From the NCBI GenBank assembly GCA_028565715.1, contig JAOXYC010192244.1, positions 1 through 12,117 of the forward strand: a stretch of 12,117 bases of DNA, given 5' to 3'. The DNA comes from Phoronis pallida. Taxonomy: Eukaryota > Phoronida > Phoronidae. Each line of letters starts with the position of its first letter. The stretch's first letter is position 1. The position numbers were made by a program, and so were the translations under genes. Under the pieces are notes generated by a model that had not been told where the DNA came from, did no database searches, and saw only the letters and a list, made by a program, of their open reading frames with translations. Shown here one piece after another: positions 1-7,867 of this stretch.

Positions 1-77
1 AGTGGCCCTTGCCAAACATGTTGTTCCTTGTAAGTTCTTTTATTTGGCTAAATAAACATCTTGAATCTTGAATCTTG
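1..77 (+). repeat. Possible 3' end of a non-LTR retrotransposon with CTTGAAT tail
   Basis: The window starts inside a sequence that ends GGCTAAATAAACAT and then two and a half copies of CTTGAAT (60-77). An AATAAA-bearing stretch followed by a short tandem tail is how many non-LTR elements end. The body lies outside the window, so the class is a guess. From 78 to 434 I see only AT-rich 3' flank of ELOA. Confidence 0.4.
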
Positions 78-324
78 GTAAAACTGCAAATATGGTAAAA
101 TGATATTATAAATATTTAATATTCAACCATACGTAGTTTCTCAAAGGTCAAATAAAAATTAAGTAAAACCAAAAACAAACAAAAAATGTGCACTGCAATA
201 CTTTATTTTAAATCTTAGACAGATCATTTTATTATTAAGTAATAGGTTGTTTTGATTGCACAGTCCCGCTTCACACTTGTTAATTTTTCAAAGCTCAAAA
301 ACTACAACTAGAAATTGGCTAGAG

Positions 325-330
325 TTTATT
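325..330 (-). terminator. Candidate poly(A) signal for ELOA
   Basis: On the minus strand this reads AATAAA, 389 bp past the ELOA stop codon. It is the first canonical hexamer met downstream; further ones lie at 228-233 and 202-207. If used, the foldback element at 435-645 lies inside the 3' UTR. Confidence 0.45.
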
Positions 331-434
331 TGTTGCATTGTTATGGCAACATGTTTCAGCTAAACAAAAATTTCAAAAGCAATTTTCTTGCCATACTTCA
401 AAAAAGCACAAAAACCAGCACCTTAGGTAACTTA

Positions 435-645
435 CACGGTGGCGTATCTGTACAGATTGCAAAACGGGATGTTAGCCCTATTTGTGTACAAGTCGTGTGT
501 TTAGATGTGTTTGAACAACCCGAAACTGTAAGAAATAAAAAGAACCCAAAACTGTACTCCCAATCAATTTACACACAACTCGTACACAAATTGGTTGTTA
601 AGGGGCAACATCCGGTTTTGCAATCTGTACAGATATGCCACCGTG
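435..645. mobile_element. Foldback/MITE-like element in ELOA 3' flank
   Basis: The left end starts CACGGTGGCGTATCTGTACA, and the reverse complement of the right end starts CACGGTGGCATATCTGTACA. The match continues through GATTGCAAAACSGGATGTT and ATTTGTGTAC to about 65 nt per arm with gaps. Flanks are ACTTA and ACTAA, a possible 5-bp duplication with one mismatch; the true target site is unclear. No transposase is encoded. An ORF through it is an artefact of the repeat. Confidence 0.7.
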
Positions 646-718
646 ACTAATGTCATATCATAATAATCTTCAACAATTCAATAAATATCCATACACCGTT
701 GATGTTTGAGTTTGTATA

Positions 719-783
719 TTATCTCCTGAGCTTTTTCATGAATTTCAATGTTTTCTGCATCATGGGGGCAATCAGTTTTACCT
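719..783 (-). CDS. ELOA: ELOA exon 10, C-terminal residues 693-713 and stop
   Basis: A short last coding exon after an excellent polypyrimidine-AG acceptor. It encodes [20 protein letters not shown] and a TAA at 719-721. The match to [21 protein letters not shown] at the extreme end of human Elongin A, with the same distance to the stop, makes this assignment firm despite its length. Confidence 0.93.
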
Positions 784-3700
784 CTGAAAAAAAAAAGAAT
801 TTAATAATAAATCAGTTATGTCTTAATCTCAAATTAAATTCAAGTTGTAGAACTATTGTAAAGCTCAATGAATATTGGAAACATATTCTGAACCTGGGAA
901 CGGTTCCACAATCATATTTTAATATAAAATATAATATTTAATTTAAAAGTGTAAAATTGTTGATTTTGCCCAAAAGTATGCTTTTAAAAAGTTATATTAA
1001 TTTAAACTTTGTTTACTGCTTCTATTTCGTTCTAATTGTACTTCTTCACAAAACTGAACATCTTGAAGCCGCTGTTATAACAGGCCTTATAAAAATATAC
1101 TTCATTACTTTAAATCGAATTCTAATAAAAACAAACAAAATCGCAACATTTTTCAATGGATCTTCCACCGTCAAGTTTAAATTCACCTTTCTGTTGTGGC
1201 CTCTGTCGTATGAGACTGGAACCAGCTTGAGATCTCGGTGACGGACTAGCCTGGGAACCGGATGGTCGAGGAGCTTTCACACCTGGCTTCTGAGGTGACA
1301 TTGGACCCGCTGTACCATATTTCATTTGGCGACGCAGTACTTCCCTGGGAGGTTTAGCCGCGGTGTGGACATATGCCAGTTTAGTCTGACGAACTGAAAT
1401 TAAATGACATTTATCAGAATGAAGGCATATTGTAATATTTGATTAAAATCAATGGTAAAAATAAACATTATCAACAATTCTAACAATCCATCCAGGAAAA
1501 TGGGTCGATAAGGAAGGAACTTCTGGGCATCCTGAAGTTATAAATGAGCTATTCTCACACTGAAAAAACCTTGCTTTGTACCAATTATGAAGTACTTTTG
1601 ACTTAGGCAAGTATTTGTGGTTCCTCAAAACATCCTTCTTGATTATGTGTAATTTTTAGTCCATCAGTGCCAAATGTTTTTATTGGCAATTATACTCATC
1701 ATTTACCTGGCGTCTTCTTGGCCATTGACGCATTTATGTTAGCAGTGAGTGCCTTAAGTTTGGCTTCTCTTGCATCATGAAGGCGCTAAAAGAAAGTAGG
1801 ATAAACATTTCACTTTAATATCAATCATACAAATACAAATCCTTCAAAATAATCTTTGGGATTTCGCACCCTGAAATACAGATTATTGAAGCTGCACCTA
1901 GCAAATTAGCAATGCAGAATTTCCAACCTTCCTGTTAACTGGAAATTTAAACCCTGTGATTAAAAAATCTTAATGTCAATTTTCTTTTACCTGAAGTTTA
2001 AAGCGAGAAACTGAAATGAATTTTACCCACCAGATACATTTCTCTGTAAGTCTCAAACTCCTCAGGCTGGGCTATTTTGAAGTCCCGTTGGCAGTGAATT
2101 TTCCAGAGCGGTTCTGTGTCTTCAACAAAGTACTAAAAGTAAGCAATGATTCTTTACAGTCATCTCCTATCTCTGATATTAGGTACTAAATAAAAAACAT
2201 GTTTCAAAGTTTCTTCAACATTATTCTCAAGACAATTTGGAAAGCATAGTGTTATGGAAACTGCAGTGTTGCTATGAAAATAAAGATTGTTCTTGCAACA
2301 GCCACATTTTTTGAAACCTTCAAAGAATTTATTGAGTAAAGTTATAAATCTGAGCACTGGACTCACCTGTTAACTTTACCGTCCTTGCTCAGATTTATAA
2401 CTTTATTCGATTGAGGGTCTACATGGATTACTCATTACGTGTATCTACACCATATTTTCCAAAGAATTAGTTTACAATAGTTTAGGCAATATTTTATGTG
2501 ACACTGATAACAATTCTCAGCTAAAGATATTTTTTAAATATTTTAGTCCGAGGGGTATTTTAGAAGTCATTTCCTGTTTAATCTGCAAGCATTAGATCTA
2601 TCAATTTAACTGTGTCCTGGGTTAGGTTACCATTCAATTTGAAAAAAATGCTGAATTTTCAGCTAACAAGCATTTTGTGGGGAATACCCTTAAATATTCC
2701 ATTATGAAAAGTAAATTGAAGAATTATTATAAATCTGAAATTACCGGATTGTAATCCTCTAATGTAAATAGCTGCGAAGGGTTACACTTCTCTAAGACGG
2801 GATACAGGATTTCTGCAGGAACACCACCAACAAACTCTAGTGCTGGAATAGAAAATGTTTTCATCGTTTATTTCATGATACTGTCTGTGTTCATTACAGA
2901 AGATTCTATGAAGGATTGGAAGTTTTCCATAATGTCCTATTAAAACTTTGTAACAAACTTTTTTTTTCAAAAATGACAATTGGAGGGATTAGATCAATTT
3001 TAGAGGATTAGATCAATTTCAGGATTTTAACATAATGTCAACTTTTGAAATTATTCCCCTAATCTTACCGTCAATATTATCGATCAACACCTTCATACAA
3101 GCATCATACAGACGGGGTACTGCAGAAAGATATGTAGTGCGTTTCCCTGAGTAGACCTGAGTGCGAGAGTGTCTCTTCGTACCAATCTGGGAATCTAAAT
3201 CACCGCCTTCACTGTCTAAATAAACCCAGAAGAAATTCAAATTCAGTATTTAACAGACAATTCCCCTTCAAATATGCCAGACATTTTCATCTCACTACTT
3301 GTTTTTTTAATTTTGTTGCCATGGCAATTCTTAAACAAATTATTGTCAAAATCAGAATTATCATATGATGAATAAAATTTGAATGTGTAAATTTCCTAGT
3401 CACAGCTTTTATAGTTTTTGAAATATTATGTCTCAAAAGCAAAATCAGTTCTTTGTCACCTGATATAAACAAATTATGTTAACAAATTAAAAAGCTTTTT
3501 GGAAAAAATCATGTAGAAGTTACAACTTACCCATTTTCAATTGCGAGCTCTCAATCACTGGCATTCTTAGTGGCTTGTAATTAGGTTGTATTTCTGGTAG
3601 GGTCTGCAGAATATCAGTTGACAGTTTTGTCTACAATGTTTTAAAAAATCCATTGCTATGACATTGTAAAACAATAACAATGCTTCAGAAACAGAAATTT

Positions 3701-6700
3701 GTCAGTCTACAAATTCAGATACAGCATGGATATTTCTATACATCCGGTTGACTGTAAATAAGATGAGATCATTAATTAAATAGTGGAACTAACATTTGTC
3801 ACATGATCAATCATGTGACACACAGAACCAGCAGTAAAAAAGAATCTACATGCATTTTTGTAGAAGTTTGGTTAAAGATTACTTTACATCTAACCTTGAT
3901 TAGTTTGGTTGTGGTTTGACAGTGATCATAAATTCATCTTTAACCAAACTTGTATATTAACAGCAAGACTTACTGAATTGCATTTTTGTAGTTCTATGAT
4001 ACAAATTGGGTAGTTTGTTTGTATTTAAAAAGCACTTGATAAATGTGTAGAAATACCTGTTTTGCAGGCGGTAGTGGCACAGTAAAGTCAGACACTGCTC
4101 TCTTCCGTCGCTTCTCTTCAGACTTGCTATGTCTGTCATCTCGACTGTGAGATTTGTGAGATGATTTCTCACCATCTTTCTTCTTGGACGAACTGCTAGA
4201 GGATTGGCCGTGAGATTTATGAATAGATTTCTCACTATCTCTCTTTTTTGATGAGTGGTGAACTTGAGATTTATGACCTGATTTCTCTCTGTCTTTGTGA
4301 CCTTGAGATTTGTTCGAGTATTTCTCACTATCTTTTTTCTTTGATGAACTACTTGAATGTTCTCTTTCTTTCCTAGAACTTTGAGAAGATGAACTTGATG
4401 ACAATTTTTCAAACAAATTCAACTGGTTTGTAGACTTGGTCGCAGGTTTTGACTCACTTTTATTTAAATCACCAGAGTGTGATATCTTTTTCTTCTTCGC
4501 TAACACGGCAGCACTTGCCGCATCATAATTCATCATATCCTCAAATGATATACCACCATTATCGTTGTCACCATTTTGTTCTACTTCATCCATTGATTCA
4601 TTCAAATCGTTTTTATTGGAAAATGAGACAGTTTTCTTTTTTGGTTTCTCAGATTTTTCTGTCTTTTGCGATGAGTCGCTAGCATATTTGTGGCTGCTAG
4701 TTTTATCTGATTTTTCAGAACTTGTCTTAGAATTTTTAGACAGATCACTGAGATCAGTGTTGTGTGAATGCTCTTTATCCTTATGCTTCGATTGACTAGA
4801 TGAATGGTGAGAACCAGTCTTTGTTTCATCTTTGTTGCTGGCTTTGTGTCCATGTTTATAAGACTTTTCTTCTTTATCGTTGTCCCTATGACCATGTTTT
4901 CTAGACTTTTCGTATTTCTTTGAGTCATGAGAAGACTTATGTTCATCATCACTATGTGGTCTCTTCTTCGCATCTTTGATACTACTTTTGTCTAACTTTG
5001 GATCCTGAACAGCTTGTTTCACATTACTACTTTGGGTTAGTTTTACATCAGGTTTGGAATCTTTAGCTCTTGAACTTTGATGATGTTTGTGTCCTGATTT
5101 CAAGTCAATATTTGAATTTTCGTTTTTAGAAGTCCTTTCCTTTTCTTGCTCAATATTTGAACTTCCATTGCTTGCTAAGGTTCCTGACACCATTGATTTC
5201 CATTTTGACACAAGGAGTCGTGCTTTCTCGCCGATATCATGGTCCCACTTTCGAAATGTGTTCACAGCCTTGCCAATACCAGTCCTCTGAAAAAGAAAAG
5301 GCTCCATTATTCATTGATAGCAAAAATAGAGGTGAGCCAGGGCCCTAAAATACTTAGTAGTTTTAATGGAAGGTGAGATACTGATATAGTTTGATACAGG
5401 AAAATGATGATCTATTACAAAAGAAAGGGTCTCAACACTGTTATTTAAAGCTACTGTCTCTGCGTTGTCCAAATCAAAACGTCAACACGCAAATCAACTA
5501 GATAAAACCTACACCAAAGTGTAGAGTTTATCAGACACAAAAGCTTTCAAATCACCCCTTCACAGATTTTTTTGAAATTTTTTTTACTCAGATGAAAGTA
5601 ACTTATGTTCAACAAAGGACTCGTACACAAAATGTCTAGTTGATTTACGTTTTGACAGTGGGTTTGGACCAACCCAGAGACAGTAACTTTAAAGGAAAAT
5701 AACTTAACATTGCTAGGTAGCAATCTTTCCTGATTGTGGGTCTGTTCTCCCTCAACAAGAATCGGGTTTCTATAGCTAATGCATGTTGGTTACATCACTC
5801 GGACACTGTTGGGCTCGCTTAAACACAGAAGAACTCCCTCTGCGGTTTCAGTTTGATGAAAACAAGGGGCTGCATTCAGTCTAGGTAGTATCCGTGCTAT
5901 TAATTTATACTCAAGCGAGTTATGCTACACTATTCAGTTAAAGTACATCGCTACTTACGAATGTGAAATTATCAACTATTGAATAAGGTCAATTGCGTTG
6001 GATTGTTTGTTACAAATTGCATCCTTACATTCAGCTGAACAAACAACTACCTTCGCTTCTTCCGGAAATCTCTATACAGGTGGCCAATGTGACTTGATGA
6101 AATATCTAGACGGGTCACCAAGATAACTGAAAACAACTGTAACTTTCAAAACCGTGTTATCGATTAAGAATGAAGGTAATAACAAGGTTTGGCAACCAAA
6201 AATGATCAAATTGTGTAAAAGAAATGAGTGAAAAGGTCGTATTTCAATAATTGACAATTCTACATTCGTAAGTGGCAATGTATGAGTTTAAGGTTAATGA
6301 TCTTACGATCAGTGAAAGTTACCTGTAAGTTTTCAACTGATACTTCAAGCTTATCAAGTTTTCGTAAGACATGCAGAATCTGAAAAGAGAAAGTTCAGAA
6401 GAGACTAAAAGAAGTTATCTCTGGTGCATTATAGACTTTGTACACAACAGACTACATGGAAACAGTTAAAAACGTGCTTACATAATTCACACTACAGAAT
6501 AATCCTCAAAATTGCAAGGAAACCAACAAGGGACTAACATTTTTTTCTTCTGTTATATTTTGAACATTGGAAATTTTTTCAAAAAATCTTGACAAGCCAG
6601 TGAGTGAAAATAACACTTAGGTTAAATGCTTGTTGAAAAAATTATGATAATTTTATAATCAGGAAATCAACTTTAACAAAGACCAGCGCCTCGAATTTTA

Positions 6701-7616
6701 ATTCTTGTCTGTTTATTTTCAGTCTGGTTGTGTGAGAGATGTTTTAACAAGGGGCGGAAGTAGGTGTCTCTGAAAGTGCCATGTCTTCTGTTTACCCAAA
6801 CCTGTGTGCATGCATTTCACACATCAACATTGTTGAGTTGAAATTATAGTTATGATAAAGTCTCTTGTCATCACATGCGAGCTGGTATTTTTAACATTAT
6901 AACTCATGTACCAAGACTCCACTTTTCACTACTTATTCCCTGGTTTATTCAAGCTAATACGACATGCCGACACAGTTTTGAATTTCCCGTCATTCAGTCA
7001 ATAATTTTCGGCTGTGGCATATACCGGTAGGTTCGAAATATCTCAACAATAAAAAAACGTTTTTAAAACAAGAACCAAGTTGTTAATATTTGAAATAACA
7101 ATAATAAACATTTTGATGATGAAATCTTAAGTCTGCGTCGAACTTGAAGATTAAATCGACCCCAGACTGTGGGTCTATGACACCTTTTACCGTCTGTGGC
7201 AGTAGCATGCGTAGACGTAGTGAATCTAGTCGCAAAGTGTCGAACAGACAAACATTTTTTTAGACGTATGCTACATTCCACTACCACCTAAACAACATAA
7301 ACTTTTTGGGTGATGGTCTGATCTAATACGCATTTAACAATTAGCAGTTATTTAACTGAATTTGGGGACAATCCTGTTGCTGTGCGTGGCGCCTGGCCAA
7401 ATTTGGTTGGCCAAAAAATTGTTATGCCGGCTATTTACACATACCCGCCAGTGGGAAATCCTTAAAGTATTTACAATTACACATCATATCTTTAGAATCT
7501 TCAGTGCCTAAATCATTTAACAAATATTTCTTAACCCCAAAAATTTGAGCAACCTTTTCACTATCTTTGTTAACATCCAGATATTTCTTCAGTCTCAAGA
7601 TTTCTTCCTCGACCAT
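719..7616 (-). CDS. ELOA: Elongin A (RNA polymerase II elongation factor SIII subunit A), 10 coding exons, complete
   Basis: Elongin A suppresses pausing of RNA polymerase II in the nucleus and, with Elongin B/C and Cullin 5, can act in a ubiquitin ligase for stalled polymerase (family knowledge). Coding exons are 7554-7616, 6323-6379, 4057-5286, 3531-3630, 3069-3215, 2745-2836, 2031-2132, 1707-1785, 1187-1393 and 719-783. They join in frame with GT-AG introns to 2142 nt, or 713 residues plus stop; the human protein is about 770. Residues 1-73 form a TFIIS N-terminal/LW-type domain ([21 protein letters not shown]). Residues 74-450 are a charged low-complexity linker with the conserved [10 protein letters not shown] (286-295) and a basic cluster KRRKR (432-436). 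The region around 490-600 is the Elongin A homology block ([27 protein letters not shown]). The C-terminus is [17 protein letters not shown]. The start is the first ATG after an in-frame TAA at 7650-7652. Introns of 232-426 bp hold little beyond items listed separately. Confidence 0.94.
1187..1393 (-). CDS. ELOA: ELOA exon 9 (residues 624-693)
   Basis: Encodes [20 protein letters not shown] and a Pro/Ser/Gln-rich stretch. The [10 protein letters not shown] motif matches KPPRDVRRRQ in human Elongin A. Splicing at AAAG|GTGAAT keeps frame with exon 10. Without this splice, translation would run on to a stop near 1122 with a non-conserved tail. The following 403-bp intron (784-1186) is plain AT-rich sequence. 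Confidence 0.9.
1707..1785 (-). CDS. ELOA: ELOA exon 8 (residues 598-624)
   Basis: Encodes [20 protein letters not shown] then MAKKTP. It matches the human RLQDAREQRLRLLTKNI helix directly after the REMYL end of exon 7. Phase 0 in, phase 1 out, donor GTAAAT. The 313-bp intron before exon 9 (1394-1706) shows nothing recognisable. Confidence 0.93.
2031..2132 (-). CDS. ELOA: ELOA exon 7 (residues 564-597)
   Basis: A 34-codon exon, phase 0 on both sides. It encodes [18 protein letters not shown] and [11 protein letters not shown], matching DQLWKVHCHRDF and EEYESWREMYL in human Elongin A. The donor GTGGGT is acceptable. Confidence 0.94.
2337..2405. repeat. Hairpin-forming inverted repeat, ELOA intron 6
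   Basis: Perfect 20-nt arms (TAAAGTTATAAATCTGAGCA at 2337-2356 and its complement at 2386-2405) are separated by 29 nt. Weaker pairing continues inward (GGAC/GTCC) and outward. It may be the end or core of a degraded foldback element. The rest of the 612-bp intron (2133-2744) shows nothing else. Confidence 0.65.
2745..2836 (-). CDS. ELOA: ELOA exon 6 (residues 533-563), Elongin C-binding region
   Basis: Encodes [20 protein letters not shown] then [11 protein letters not shown], the counterpart of the human VGGVPYSVLEPVLERC segment where Elongin C binds. The Cys of the BC-box-like PVLEKC is present. The acceptor at 2837-2838 is fixed by phase: the AG two bases further in would shift the frame. 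Confidence 0.94.
2983..3021. repeat. Two-copy tandem repeat, 19-bp period, ELOA intron 5
   Basis: GATTAGATCAATTT occurs at 2987 and again at 3006 with matching flanks (GGAGG/AGAGG). It is a small local duplication within the 232-bp intron. Confidence 0.6.
3069..3215 (-). CDS. ELOA: ELOA exon 5 (residues 484-533)
   Basis: Phase 1 in, phase 1 out. It encodes [20 protein letters not shown] followed by [10 protein letters not shown]. It aligns with MQVYSGSKCAYLPKM and the VLKNNIDSI region of human Elongin A, one of the most conserved stretches of the family. The donor is GTAAGA. Confidence 0.94.
3531..3630 (-). CDS. ELOA: ELOA exon 4 (residues 451-484)
   Basis: Encodes [20 protein letters not shown] and onward, matching the human segment with IQANYRPL. 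It enters in phase 0 and leaves in phase 1 through the strong donor GTAAGT. A second in-frame AG acceptor 27 nt further in (after CTGCAG) would remove nine residues, so the acceptor choice is not settled by sequence. Confidence 0.88.
3797..3820. repeat. Perfect palindrome with paired TCATGTGA motifs, ELOA intron 3
   Basis: TGTCACATGAT, two bases, then its exact reverse complement (11-bp arms). Each arm contains TCATGTGA/TCACATGA, an M-box-like E-box, so it could be either a factor-binding site or just a small cruciform. Confidence 0.5.
3864..3951. repeat. Inverted repeat with 16-bp perfect arms, ELOA intron 3
   Basis: AAGTTTGGTTAAAGAT at 3864-3879 is exactly complementary to 3936-3951, with a 56-nt loop that itself holds another TAGTTTGGTT. 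Possibly a remnant of a foldback element. Confidence 0.6.
4057..5286 (-). CDS. ELOA: ELOA exon 3 (residues 41-450), TFIIS-domain end plus low-complexity linker
   Basis: A 1230-nt exon, phase 0 at both ends, starting at [14 protein letters not shown] after a pyrimidine-rich acceptor. Residues 41-73 finish the TFIIS-like domain. The remainder is dominated by Ser, Lys, His, Asp and Glu. Residues 336-426 contain imperfect tandem copies of an EKS-x-HKS core. An ATG 21 nt upstream of the exon is in intron and is not the start, because exons 1 and 2 restore the conserved N-terminus. The donor is CAG|GTATTT. Confidence 0.95.
5449..5688. mobile_element. MITE, TTAA-flanked, copy 1 (ELOA intron 2)
   Basis: A 240-bp non-coding element between two TTAA tetranucleotides (5445-5448 and 5689-5692). 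The left end reads AGCTACTGTCTCTG, and the right end in reverse AGTTACTGTCTCTG. The arms continue imperfectly through GTCCAAA and AAATCAACTAGA. The centre holds a nested small hairpin (GATAAA...TTTATC, 5501-5532). TTAA duplication suggests a piggyBac-like mobilising transposase. It is the same family as 8907-9189, in the same orientation. Confidence 0.8.
5693..6322. other. Remainder of ELOA intron 2, nothing recognised
   Basis: Non-coding, mixed composition, ending at the donor side of exon 2. I found no convincing ORF, repeat or RNA gene in either strand. The segment 5287-5444 on the other side of the MITE is also featureless. Confidence 0.5.
6323..6379 (-). CDS. ELOA: ELOA exon 2 (residues 22-40)
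   Basis: A 57-nt exon between an AG acceptor and the strong donor CAG|GTAACT, phase 0 on both sides. It encodes [19 protein letters not shown], the helix matching LLKYLKKLSTLPITVDILA in human Elongin A. It is open and in phase with exons 1 and 3. Confidence 0.92.
6380..7553. other. ELOA intron 1, largely featureless
   Basis: A 1174-bp intron. Only small symmetric motifs are visible: TGGCCAA/TTGGCCA around a 6-nt spacer (7394-7413), and GTAGCATGCGT/ACGTATGCTAC with one mismatch (7202-7212, 7264-7274). The part nearest exon 1 could contain regulatory sequence of the shared promoter, but I cannot point to a specific site. No coding signal. Confidence 0.5.
7554..7616 (-). CDS. ELOA: ELOA exon 1 (residues 1-21)
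   Basis: Encodes the start of the TFIIS-like domain, [20 protein letters not shown] plus K21. It lines up with the human Elongin A N-terminus and joins in phase 0 to ILHVLRKL of exon 2. The ATG context is AAAATGG. The donor AAG|GTTGCT is a poor match to consensus. Reading on past it leaves the homology, so the splice is accepted despite the weak site. Confidence 0.85.
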
Positions 7617-7623
7617 TTTAACA

Positions 7624-7632
7624 ACTTCCGGT
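7624..7632 (-). promoter_or_regulatory. ETS/GABPA-type site
   Basis: The minus strand reads ACCGGAAGT, an exact match to the core consensus for ETS-family factors such as GABPA. Such sites are enriched in animal bidirectional promoters. It lies 7 bp upstream of the ELOA ATG, so it would fall in or near the ELOA 5' UTR. Confidence 0.5.
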
Positions 7633-7652
7633 TTTATCGTTTTACTTTCTTA

Positions 7653-7666
7653 CCGCTTGGTGGCAG
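7653..7666 (+). promoter_or_regulatory. CTCF-like site in the shared promoter
   Basis: CCGCTTGGTGGCAG resembles the bilaterian CTCF core (CCASYAGRKGGCRS), differing at position 6 and at the tolerated position 3. It is centred between the two genes. No binding evidence is available. Confidence 0.3.
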
Positions 7667-7673
7667 TCCATAA

Positions 7674-7685
7674 AGTTCATGACCT
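7674..7685. promoter_or_regulatory. Nuclear-receptor-like palindrome
   Basis: AGTTCATGACCT is an imperfect inverted pair of AGGTCA-type half-sites with no spacer. The right half (TGACCTTT) also reads as a monomer AAAGGTCA site on the minus strand. Short and tentative. Confidence 0.2.
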
Positions 7686-7744
7686 TTACCTTTTAGAGGG
7701 AAGATTTAGAAGAGAGGTGTTGTTTACTTCACGCGTTCATCATC

Positions 7745-7867
7745 ATGGTTCGAGCTTGGTATATGGACGATTCAGCTGAAGATCAGCGAGAGGCACATAT
7801 GACTGATCCAGCTCAGTTTGTAGAACTCGATGAATTAAAAAAGTTAACTGGAATTCTTTATTGGAAG
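7745..7867 (+). CDS. ADI1: ADI1 exon 1 (residues 1-41)
   Basis: Encodes [18 protein letters not shown] through LYWK, matching MVQAWYMDD and GVLYWK of the human protein. ATG context is CATCATGG. The exon ends at AAG|GTAAAA, phase 0. Confidence 0.96.

Larger units (their letters stand above)
7617..7744. promoter_or_regulatory. Bidirectional promoter / 5' UTR region between ELOA and ADI1
   Basis: Only 128 bp separate the ATG codons of two divergent genes, so both 5' UTRs and at least part of both core promoters must fit here, unless upstream non-coding exons exist. No TATA box stands out in either direction. The interval contains an ETS-type site, a CTCF-like site and a nuclear-receptor-like palindrome, listed separately. 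In-frame stops on both sides (TAA at 7650-7652 for ELOA, TAG at 7694-7696 for ADI1) support the two chosen starts. Confidence 0.75.

Noticed and set aside
315-650. 111-codon open frame on the plus strand.
   Set aside because: It runs through the inverted-repeat element, has no family resemblance and is read antisense to the ELOA 3' flank.
5287-5307. Upstream ATG (MEPFLFQ) as the ELOA start.
   Set aside because: These codons are the polypyrimidine tract and acceptor of intron 2. Exons 1 and 2 supply the conserved N-terminus in frame.
4449-5348. Several open frames on the plus strand opposite ELOA exon 3, and other minus frames at 3957-4412 and 4602-4973.
   Set aside because: They are shadows of a long low-complexity coding exon, with no homology or splice support of their own.
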